DNA of 11,144 nucleotides from the NCBI GenBank assembly GCA_003224785.1, contig QHZV01000083.1, positions 2,804 through 13,947 of the forward strand, read 5' to 3'. The stretch is from Acidobacteriota bacterium (GTDB lineage: Bacteria; Acidobacteriota; Terriglobia; Terriglobales; Acidobacteriaceae). The notes under the pieces are model-generated. The model worked only from the letters and a program-made list of their open reading frames with translations, was not told the DNA's origin and made no database searches. Below are positions 5,089 to 11,144 of this stretch, one piece after another (within the stretch, counting starts at the first letter, position 1; every line of letters begins with the position of its first letter). A program made the translations under genes and the position numbers.

Positions 5089-6702
5089 ATGGCAAATCGG
5101 GCCAAAGTCCGCGATACGTCGGCTGATCCACAAACCTCTTCTCACATTCCTATTCGTGACGTCTACACCGAAGCCGATCTCGCGGGTTGGGATTACGACC
5201 AGCAGGTGGGATATCCCGGCGACCCGCCTTACACGCGTGGAGTTCAGCCGACCGTGTATCGTGGCCGGCTCTGGACTATGCGTCAGTATGCCGGAATGGG
5301 TGGCGCCGAGGAATCGAATAAGCGATACAAGTACTTGCTGGCGCACGGGACGACTGGACTCTCGGTAGCTTTCGATTTGCCAACTCAAATCGGACTCGAT
5401 TCCGATCACGCTCTGGCTGCTGCTGAGGTCGGAAAGGTAGGCGTGGCGATTGATTCCATCGAAGATATGGAACGGCTGTTTGATGGCATTGATCTGACGA
5501 AGATTTCAACTTCGATGACTATCAATGCGACCGCGCCGATCTTGCTGGCGCTATACATTGCAGTCGCGCGCCAAAAAAACGCTGATGTAAAGAAGCTTTC
5601 CGGTACCGTGCAGAATGATGTTCTGAAGGAATACATTTCGCGCGGGACTTACATTTATCCGATAGATCGCGCGATGCGCCTGGTGACGGATTTGTTCGCC
5701 TGGGCGAATACAAACGTGCCCGAGTGGAACACGATCTCGGTTTCCGGATATCACATGCGCGAGGCGGGTGCGACCGCTGTCCAGGAGGTCGCATTCACGC
5801 TCGGAAACGGCATTGCATACGTGCAGGCGGCGCTTGATGCCGGTCTCGATGTGGACGTATTTGCTCCACGCATATCCTTTTTCTTTAACGCCCACAGCAA
5901 CTTTCTGGAAGAGGTTGCGAAGTTTCGTGCAGCACGGCGCATGTGGGCGCGGATTATGAAGGAGAAATTTGGGGCAAAGAATCCGCGCTCGTGGATGCTC
6001 CGCTTTCACACTCAGACGGCCGGGTCCACCCTCACCGCTCAACAGCCGGAGAACAACATCGTGCGCACGGCAATACAGGCCATGGCTGCGGTGCTGGGCG
6101 GCACACAATCGCTGCATACGAATTCGTTTGACGAGGCGCTGACATTGCCGACTGAACAAGCGGCGCGAATCGCGCTCAGGACGCAGCAGATAGTGGCTTT
6201 CGAATCAGGTGCTCCGAATACGATTGATCCCTTTGCCGGTTCGTATTTCATAGAATCGCTCACGAATGAAATCGAGAAGAGTGCAGCCCAATATCTGGAG
6301 AAGATTTCGGCGCTTGGCGGGATGCTGAAAGCAATCGAGCGCGGATTCGTGCAGCAGGAAATCCAGAACGCGGCCTACGAATACCAGAAGGCAGTTGAGA
6401 CGGGAGAGGCCACAGTTGTCGGCGTCAACCGCTTTGCTCGGGAGAGCGAAACACAGGTGCCGATCCAGCGCATTGACGAGTCTCTGGAACGAAGGCAGAT
6501 CGAACGACTGCGGGCGTTGCGTGCTAATCGTGATACCACGAAATGGAAGGAGGCAATCGACGCGGTTCGTAACGCCGCGAACTCAGGCGAAAATGTGATG
6601 CCGAGAATCGTGACTGCAGTCGAGGCCTACGCCACAGTTGGTGAAATTTCTGATGCGATGAGAGGCGTGTTCGGTGAGTATCAAGAGGCGGTGGTGATCT
6701 GA
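5089..6702 (+). CDS. Methylmalonyl-CoA mutase, catalytic (alpha-type) subunit without cobalamin-binding domain
   Basis: The 537-residue protein is the TIM-barrel subunit of adenosylcobalamin-dependent methylmalonyl-CoA mutase, which interconverts (R)-methylmalonyl-CoA and succinyl-CoA in propionate, odd-chain fatty acid and branched amino acid metabolism. Tyr67, Gln175, Arg185 and His222 correspond to Tyr89, Gln197, Arg207 and His244 of the Propionibacterium enzyme at a constant offset of 22. The Tyr/Arg pair binds the substrate carboxylate, whereas isobutyryl-CoA mutases carry Phe/Gln there, so methylmalonyl-CoA or a close homologue such as ethylmalonyl-CoA is favoured. Family motifs include [34 protein letters not shown] and [16 protein letters not shown]. 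The C-terminal B12 domain (DxHxxG) is absent, so this is the split two-subunit type. No cobalamin subunit or MeaB-like chaperone is adjacent. The gene follows a membrane-protein gene by 7 bp. Confidence 0.95.
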   Translation: MANRAKVRDTSADPQTSSHIPIRDVYTEADLAGWDYDQQVGYPGDPPYTRGVQPTVYRGRLWTMRQYAGMGGAEESNKRYKYLLAHGTTGLSVAFDLPTQIGLDSDHALAAAEVGKVGVAIDSIEDMERLFDGIDLTKISTSMTINATAPILLALYIAVARQKNADVKKLSGTVQNDVLKEYISRGTYIYPIDRAMRLVTDLFAWANTNVPEWNTISVSGYHMREAGATAVQEVAFTLGNGIAYVQAALDAGLDVDVFAPRISFFFNAHSNFLEEVAKFRAARRMWARIMKEKFGAKNPRSWMLRFHTQTAGSTLTAQQPENNIVRTAIQAMAAVLGGTQSLHTNSFDEALTLPTEQAARIALRTQQIVAFESGAPNTIDPFAGSYFIESLTNEIEKSAAQYLEKISALGGMLKAIERGFVQQEIQNAAYEYQKAVETGEATVVGVNRFARESETQVPIQRIDESLERRQIERLRALRANRDTTKWKEAIDAVRNAANSGENVMPRIVTAVEAYATVGEISDAMRGVFGEYQEAVVI

Positions 6703-6765
6703 AGAATCCCGTTTTTCTGCGAGGTCTGCCAGCCACGCGATCTTTGAGGTCCAAAGCTTTTTGCG

Positions 6766-6954
6766 TTACTCGTCCGCGGTCTTGTAGCCGCAGGCTTCGC
6801 GGCAGGGCGGACAGTAGAAGAGACCATCGTGGCAGAGTCGGATATCCAGCTGGCTCTGACAAAAGCAACAGAACTTTTCGCAATGGCACTTATCTTCTGC
6901 CATTTCGCACTGGGTGCAGACGTATTTCTTTCCCGTTCCGGCGGCGGAGCTCAT
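6766..6954 (-). CDS. Tiny cysteine-rich (zinc-ribbon-like) protein, 62 aa with 11 Cys
   Basis: Of 62 residues, 11 are cysteines: C13xxC16, C23xC25, C29C30xC32, C41, C48xxC51 and C55. Pairs of CxxC separated by short turns suggest two small zinc ribbons or knuckles. There is no signal peptide, so a reduced, cytoplasmic metal-binding protein is most likely. It ends with acidic ADE and begins MSSAAGTGKKYVCTQC. It converges on the mutase gene with a 63-bp gap and lies divergent to rimO across about 150 bp. No clear SD is seen before ATG 6954. The regular Cys spacing argues strongly for a real gene, since the opposite frame (103 codons) lacks any such pattern. Function unknown. Confidence 0.75.
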   Translation of the reverse strand: MSSAAGTGKKYVCTQCEMAEDKCHCEKFCCFCQSQLDIRLCHDGLFYCPPCREACGYKTADE

Positions 6955-7050
6955 GCGAAAACTCTATCTCGTCTATCCGGCGGCCTAAAGGTGCCGGAGG
7001 TGAATGGCCGTCTGGCTTATGGCTCTCATGCCAGGCAAGGGTGAAAAGCC

Positions 7051-7098
7051 TTTAACCGCAAGGCGCAGGGGTTTCGCCAAGATCGCAAAGCAACGCAG
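7051..7098 (+). repeat. Degenerate CGCARRG intergenic repeat, copy 2
   Basis: TTTAACC (7051-7057) is followed by CGCAAGG, CGCAGGGG, CGCCAAGAT, CGCAAAG and ACGCAG units up to 7098, just upstream of rimO. It shares the lead-in and the CG-plus-purine unit with the copy at 4266-4299, but the spacing is less regular. It probably contains no coding information and leaves little room for a normal SD before the rimO ATG. Confidence 0.45.
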
Positions 7099-7104
7099 CG
7101 TCGG

Positions 7105-8595
7105 ATGATAAAATCGATAGATTGCATGCAGTCAAAATCCTCATCTGTAGCAGTTGCTGATCCGCCCAAAGCCTCTTCTCCAAAAGTTGGATTCGTAAGC
7201 CTGGGCTGCCCTAAGAACCTTGTGGATAGCGAGGTGATGATGGGCATGCTCTCGCAGGCGGGCGCCGATTTGGTGCCGCGGGCGGAAGATGCTGATGTCA
7301 TTGTGGTAAATACCTGCTCGTTCATCGAAAGCGCGCAGCAGGAATCGGTAAACGCGATTCTTGAAATGGCGCGACACAAGCTTGGACGGGCGAAGAAATT
7401 GGTTGTCGCAGGGTGTCTGGTGGAGCGCTATCGTGACGAGATTCGCAAAAACATTCCGGAAGTTGATGCTGTCGTGGGCACCGGCGAACTTGAGAAGATT
7501 CTGGCCGCAGTGGGAATTGAAGCGTCGGCCTCCAGCGATTCGCCTTTTCGAATTTTGACTTCACGCGCTGAGGGCGATGCTCGCGCGGCGAATGGACGCT
7601 TCTCGCGTGAAACCTGGGATGGGGCGATCGCCGATCTGCCGAATTATTTGTATGACGAGGCGACGCCGCGCGTACTAGCTACGCCGCGTTCGACCGCTTA
7701 CATTAAGATCGCCGAAGGCTGCGATCATCCGTGCGGGTTCTGCATCATTCCGCAGTTGCGGGGAAAGTTCAGGTCGCGCCGATTTGAGTCGGTCGTCGCC
7801 GAGGCAGAGCGATTGGCACAGTCGGGCGTTCGTGAGATCACGCTGATTGGCCAGGATACTACCTGCTATGGGGAAGATTTCGGCCTTAAGGATGGGCTGG
7901 CGTTGCTCCTAGAGAAGCTGGCAGCAATTGAAGACCTGCGGTGGGTACGGTTTTTGTATGCGTATCCGAACAAGGTTACGACGCGCCTACTGGAAACGAT
8001 TGCCAAGCACGAAAAGATTTGTTCCTACGTGGATGTGCCGCTGCAGCATGCTTCGGCTGGAACTCTAAAACGTATGAAGCGTGGTGGTAGCGCCGAGATT
8101 TTCTTGCGCACGATTGAGAAGATGCGCAGCACCATTCCGGGTGTAACGCTGCGAACGTCTTTCATTGTTGGTTTTCCCGGCGAGACCGAAAAAGAATTCG
8201 ATGAACTTTGCGAGTTCGTGAAGGCCGCCGAATTTGACTGGATGGGCAGCTTCTCGTATTCAGACCAGGACGGCGCCACGGCTTTTGCATTGGATGGCAA
8301 ACTCTCATTTCGCGAAATCGAGCGACGTCGCAAGCACCTGATGAAGATTCAGCAGGGGATCAGCAAGCGCAAGAAGAAGGCGCTCCGGGGGAAGGAATTC
8401 TACGTGCTGCTGGAAGGCGCATCCGAAGAAACTGACATGCTGCTCGAAGGCCGCACCGCCATGCACGCGCCTGAAATCGATGGCAAGCTTTACATCTCCG
8501 ATGTGCCAGACGGGGTTGATCCAGTCCCCGGTGAATTCTATCGCTGCCAGATCACAGAAACGCACGACTACGATCTGGTTGCGAGAATCGTGTAA
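7105..8595 (+). CDS. rimO: Ribosomal protein S12 methylthiotransferase RimO
   Basis: RimO is a radical-SAM enzyme with two iron-sulfur clusters that adds a methylthio group to the conserved Asp of ribosomal protein S12. The order is complete. The N-terminal UPF0004 domain has cluster cysteines Cys35 (SLGCPKN), Cys71 (VVNTCSF) and Cys104 (VAGCLVERY). The radical-SAM core has the CxxxCxxC motif at Cys206, Cys210 and Cys213 (EGCDHPCGFCIIPQLRGKF) and LIGQDTTCYG. A C-terminal TRAM domain spans about residues 425-496 and ends in HDYDLVARIV, as in RimO rather than MiaB. At 496 residues it is slightly long because of a polar 26-residue N-terminal extension. ATG 7126 (residue 8) is an equally likely start, as neither has a clear SD. 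Its TAA directly abuts the stop of the convergent secreted-protein gene. Confidence 0.95.
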   Translation: MIKSIDCMQSKSSSVAVADPPKASSPKVGFVSLGCPKNLVDSEVMMGMLSQAGADLVPRAEDADVIVVNTCSFIESAQQESVNAILEMARHKLGRAKKLVVAGCLVERYRDEIRKNIPEVDAVVGTGELEKILAAVGIEASASSDSPFRILTSRAEGDARAANGRFSRETWDGAIADLPNYLYDEATPRVLATPRSTAYIKIAEGCDHPCGFCIIPQLRGKFRSRRFESVVAEAERLAQSGVREITLIGQDTTCYGEDFGLKDGLALLLEKLAAIEDLRWVRFLYAYPNKVTTRLLETIAKHEKICSYVDVPLQHASAGTLKRMKRGGSAEIFLRTIEKMRSTIPGVTLRTSFIVGFPGETEKEFDELCEFVKAAEFDWMGSFSYSDQDGATAFALDGKLSFREIERRRKHLMKIQQGISKRKKKALRGKEFYVLLEGASEETDMLLEGRTAMHAPEIDGKLYISDVPDGVDPVPGEFYRCQITETHDYDLVARIV

Positions 8596-9678
8596 TCAAG
8601 GAATTTCCGTGCAGTCGTTCCGGGCGGAATTACCCAGTGTTCCGTTCTTGTCGTTCTCGATGTGAGCTTCCAAGAATTTTGTCAGGTCACGCGCGACGGT
8701 GACATCCGCATCGCCGCCGTAGAAACTTCCAAACTGGCGGCCAAAGCTGCTTGAAAGAATGATGTTCTGATCGCCTGTGGGGCGGGCGATGTTTAGGTTC
8801 ATCATGTCTCCCATCATAGGAACCTCGGCGCTCCCGCGTGGTTCGTGATGACGAATCTTCGCGATCATAGGATTGTCCAAGATCATCCGCAACTCTGCTA
8901 TTTCTTGAGGATCCAGCATTCCGGCGGAAGTCTCGGTCTTGAGCGGCTTACCCGTTTTCTGGCGGCTATCTTCAAAGCGATACCGCCCCGTATCGGCTAC
9001 CAGGGCGCAGTATCGGCGGGCATCGCTGCTCTTCACAGCGACTGAATAAACACGAAGCAAGGGCGTCATAGCGGCAGTTCCGGTCGGAACGGCAGGCGTG
9101 AGGGGAGGAACTTTCAGGGCCGACTTAAGCCCCCAATTATTCCGGTTAACTGGGGGCGCCGGAGGAGGATTCGGGTTGCGTTTCGTGAGTGCGATCTTTC
9201 GGGGAGGAAGACAGTTTTGCTTGCCTTCATCCTCGGAGAATTCCTTATGCGGTAATTTATGCAACTCGTCTAACCAGCGCACCAATTCGTTGACGGATTC
9301 TTCAACCGGGTTCTCACTTTGGACACTTTGAAAAAAAAGGTCTTGCCAATGATCGCGCTGGTAGATTGTTAACTGAAGTTTTTCTGTACGTCCGCGAACG
9401 ATTGGCTCTTCGATTTGCTGCTGCGATAGCGACCTCAATTCTGGGCGATCTAAAATGACCTGAATTCTCAACACGTCTTCCTGGCTGGTAGCGCCTTCAA
9501 ATACGTGAATGTCATCTCCGCGCTGAAATTCCATGTGAAATGCGCCGTTAGTTTGCAGCAGAGCACAGGAATAATCGTCGAAAGTGTGGTGCGAAATTCG
9601 GAGCAAATAGTTTCGAGAATCAGCCTGAGACGTGGCAAAGGAAGCAGCCACAAATATGAATAACAGCAGCCTCACCAC
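8596..9678 (-). CDS. Secreted protein with a tandemly duplicated domain, function unknown (360 aa)
   Basis: Residues 1-20 are a Sec signal peptide (VRLLLFIFVAASFATSQA), so the protein is exported. The mature part holds two related units of about 120-138 residues: unit A (about 22-141) and unit B (about 205-342). Both share the order YSCALLQTNGAFHME / RYCALVADTGRYRFE, then a helix EDVLRIQVILDRPEL / QEIAELRMILDNPMI, and finally VNELVRWLDELHK / ARDLTKFLEAHIE. A Pro-rich linker (about 168-204, PPPAPP) separates them. Single cysteines occur in each unit near the start, plus Cys156 and Cys356. The GTG at 9678 is chosen because it gives the signal peptide directly. A tiny frame ending in TGA overlaps it. 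No enzymatic motif is visible; a structural or binding role is only a guess. Confidence 0.8.
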   Translation of the reverse strand: MVRLLLFIFVAASFATSQADSRNYLLRISHHTFDDYSCALLQTNGAFHMEFQRGDDIHVFEGATSQEDVLRIQVILDRPELRSLSQQQIEEPIVRGRTEKLQLTIYQRDHWQDLFFQSVQSENPVEESVNELVRWLDELHKLPHKEFSEDEGKQNCLPPRKIALTKRNPNPPPAPPVNRNNWGLKSALKVPPLTPAVPTGTAAMTPLLRVYSVAVKSSDARRYCALVADTGRYRFEDSRQKTGKPLKTETSAGMLDPQEIAELRMILDNPMIAKIRHHEPRGSAEVPMMGDMMNLNIARPTGDQNIILSSSFGRQFGSFYGGDADVTVARDLTKFLEAHIENDKNGTLGNSARNDCTEIP

Positions 9679-9737
9679 TCAAAGTTAATCATGAGAGCTG
9701 TCAGATATGCCACACGACCGCGATCCTGGGAGAGATC

Positions 9738-10988
9738 CTAGGCGCTTTTTTTCAGCACCAGCGCTGAGTTCTTCGAACCAAAGCCGACGCAGTTGCACAG
9801 CGCATGCTCGATGCTGGCTTCTCGCCCGATGTCAGGAACATAGTCGAGATCGCACTCAGGATCCGGCTGGTCCAGGTTGATGGTCGGGGGAATCTTGCCG
9901 TGTTCCATTGCAATCAATGTTGCTGCGACGCTCGCAGCCCCGCATGCGCCCTGAGCATGGCCGATCTGCGACTTCAGTCCAGACATAGGGATCTTGTAAG
10001 CATGATCGCCGAAAGCCAGCTTTAATGCTCGCGACTCGACCCGGTCGTTCATCTCGGTGGAAGTACCGTGCAGGCTCACATATTGAATGTCCTGTGGCGC
10101 AATTCGAGATTCCTCAAGTGCAAGCGCGATCGCCCGCGCAGGTTCTTCCGGGGAATCGCTCATGCGCACGCGATGAAATGCTTCACACGTAGAGGCGTAG
10201 CCAGTGATTTCAGCGTAGATTTTTGCTCCTCGCGCCTTGGCGTGTTCGTACTCCTCGAGCACGAACATCCACGAACCTTCGGCAAGCACAAAACCGTCGC
10301 GATCAGCCGAGAAGGGCCGCGAGGCACGCTCAGGCTGATCATTCCATGATTGGGTGAGCGCACGAATCATGGTGTAGCCCTTGACGATCCCCTCCGTAAT
10401 CGGCGAGTCAACGCCGCCCGCAACGAACATCGGCTGCACGCCTGCCTGAATGTGCTGGTAAGCGTAACCAAGTGCGTCAGTGGACGAAGTGCAGCCGGCA
10501 GTGACGACGTGGCTATATCCGCGGAAGCCGAAGCGCATACTGATCTCGCTGGGAATCGTTCCCATGGTCCCGCTTGGAATGCAGAAAATGCTGACTTGCT
10601 TTTCCTTGCCGCTGTGCCAGAGCCGATACATTTGCTCCGAGAATTCCTGAGCGCCGCCGCCGGTGCCAAGAATAATTCCAATCTCACGTTTCTGGTCAAC
10701 CGACATCGAAGCAAGGTCCAGGCCGGAATCATTCACTGCTTCGGTTGTGGCCGCCAGACACAAAGGCACAACACGCGAAACGTGTTTGCGTTCACGCGCG
10801 TCAACCCAGGCGAGCTCGTCGAACTCAGGAATCTCGCCGCCAATATGTACGAGCAAGTGTGAGGAATCGAAGCGCGTAATGCGTTTTACGCCGGACTTTC
10901 CCGCCAACACCGCACGGCAAAAGGCTTCCTTGCCGATTCCGTTCGGGCTGACAGCGCCCATTCCTGTGATTACGACACGTGGAAGCAT
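9738..10988 (-). CDS. fabF: Beta-ketoacyl-ACP synthase, FabF (KAS II) type
   Basis: The product is a condensing enzyme of fatty-acid or polyketide synthesis, joining malonyl-ACP to an acyl chain. Using the ATG at 10988 it has 416 residues and starts MLPRVVITGMGAVSPNG, the standard FabF opening. A TTG at 10994 would add two residues. Counting from that TTG, the Cys-His-His triad is complete: nucleophile Cys168 (VVTAGCTSS), His309 (SLHGTST) and His346 (KSQIGHAQGACGA) with Lys341 nearby, plus the gating Phe405 in VGFGSKNSA. The motifs are slightly off the E. coli pattern (SLHGTST for NAHGTST), so it could be a paralogue serving a special lipid rather than the main FabF. No ACP or other fab gene is visible; anything upstream lies beyond 11144. 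No terminator is seen in the 59 bp after its stop. Confidence 0.9.
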   Translation of the reverse strand: MLPRVVITGMGAVSPNGIGKEAFCRAVLAGKSGVKRITRFDSSHLLVHIGGEIPEFDELAWVDARERKHVSRVVPLCLAATTEAVNDSGLDLASMSVDQKREIGIILGTGGGAQEFSEQMYRLWHSGKEKQVSIFCIPSGTMGTIPSEISMRFGFRGYSHVVTAGCTSSTDALGYAYQHIQAGVQPMFVAGGVDSPITEGIVKGYTMIRALTQSWNDQPERASRPFSADRDGFVLAEGSWMFVLEEYEHAKARGAKIYAEITGYASTCEAFHRVRMSDSPEEPARAIALALEESRIAPQDIQYVSLHGTSTEMNDRVESRALKLAFGDHAYKIPMSGLKSQIGHAQGACGAASVAATLIAMEHGKIPPTINLDQPDPECDLDYVPDIGREASIEHALCNCVGFGSKNSALVLKKSA

Positions 10989-11001
10989 AGGCAAGCTGGT
11001 T

Positions 11002-11086
11002 TCAGGCTCCAGGGTTCAGGTGTCAGGCTTCAGGTCTCGAACTTAGGCTTGTTGTTGATGTCTGAAGCCTAATGCCGGACGCCTGA
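11002..11086. repeat. REP-like element: period-7 TCAGG array with inverted partner
   Basis: Five heptamers start at 11002, 11009, 11016, 11023 and 11030 (TCAGGCT, CCAGGGT, TCAGGTG, TCAGGCT, TCAGGTC). On the other strand, 11086 down to 11066 reads TCAGGCG, TCCGGCA, TTAGGCT, again with period 7. The inner arms TTAGGCTT (11043-11050) and AAGCCTAA (11065-11072) are perfectly complementary around a 14-base loop. The whole forms an imperfect hairpin directly upstream of fabF. Confidence 0.65.
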
Positions 11087-11095
11087 GCTGCGATA

Positions 11096-11123
11096 ATCAT
11101 ACAGATGCCGCTCGGATTGTACA
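11096..11123 (-). promoter_or_regulatory. Possible promoter of fabF
   Basis: On the minus strand TGTACA (11118-11123), a 16-base spacer and TATGAT (11096-11101) resemble -35 and -10 boxes, matching 4 and 5 of 6 positions. Transcription from it would run through the heptamer hairpin into fabF, leaving a leader of roughly 100 bases. It is tentative, as the upstream neighbour is not in the window. Confidence 0.25.
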
Positions 11124-11144
11124 TTTCGGTGCCTTTCTGCAGGA

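Noticed and set aside
6742..6762. CTTTG-AGGTC-CAAAG hairpin followed by TTTTT after the mutase gene
   Set aside because: The stem is only 5 bp and AT-rich, so it is too weak to call as a terminator.
10350..10862. 170-codon plus-strand frame
   Set aside because: It is antisense to the FabF core including its catalytic Cys region, with no motif of its own.

Overview
The window looks like chromosomal sequence from a soil-type bacterium, most likely an Acidobacteriota member. This is inferred from moderately high GC, gene-family flavour (a PSMA-like secreted M28 peptidase, a split methylmalonyl-CoA mutase, tiny Cys-rich proteins) and two kinds of periodic intergenic repeat that I associate with that phylum. 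No search could be run. There is no phage, IS element, CRISPR array, tRNA or rRNA that I can support, and most of it reads as ordinary housekeeping plus small lineage-specific genes.

Left part (1-4358): a 39-residue single-membrane-span microprotein with an excellent Shine-Dalgarno (214-333), an 80-residue coiled-coil protein (499-741), and a secreted M28 metallopeptidase of the glutamate carboxypeptidase II type split into two overlapping frames (908-3144). Two minus-strand genes follow: a small zinc-ribbon protein (3172-3357) and a NUDIX hydrolase (3476-4015). Both appear to have lost their true N-terminus through a small indel. Thus three genes in about 2.8 kb show broken frames while everything to the right is intact. 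The cause is either local sequence error or decay.

Middle part (4359-6954): a divergent pair of unknown small genes (95 aa on minus, 112 aa two-span membrane protein on plus) separated by a spacer with a 7-bp inverted repeat. The membrane-protein gene lies 7 bp upstream of the catalytic subunit of methylmalonyl-CoA mutase (5089-6702). That subunit keeps the carboxylate-binding Tyr/Arg pair but has no cobalamin domain, so a separate B12 subunit must be encoded elsewhere. A convergent 62-aa protein with 11 cysteines follows.

Right part (6955-11144): RimO, the radical-SAM methylthiotransferase of ribosomal protein S12 (7105-8595). Its stop codon directly abuts the stop of a convergent secreted protein built from two copies of one uncharacterised domain (8596-9678). 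Next is a FabF-type beta-ketoacyl-ACP synthase (9738-10988, minus). Upstream of it is a period-7 TCAGG repeat array with an inverted partner, a REP-like hairpin element. Two degenerate copies of a TTTAACC plus CGCAGAG-type 9-mer repeat lie at about 4266 and 7051.

The genes do not form one pathway. The clearest links are the possible membrane-protein/mutase operon and the thick spread of small orphan proteins. I did not find a convincing new defence or metabolic system. The most distinctive items are the frame lesions, the duplicated-domain secreted protein and the repeats.
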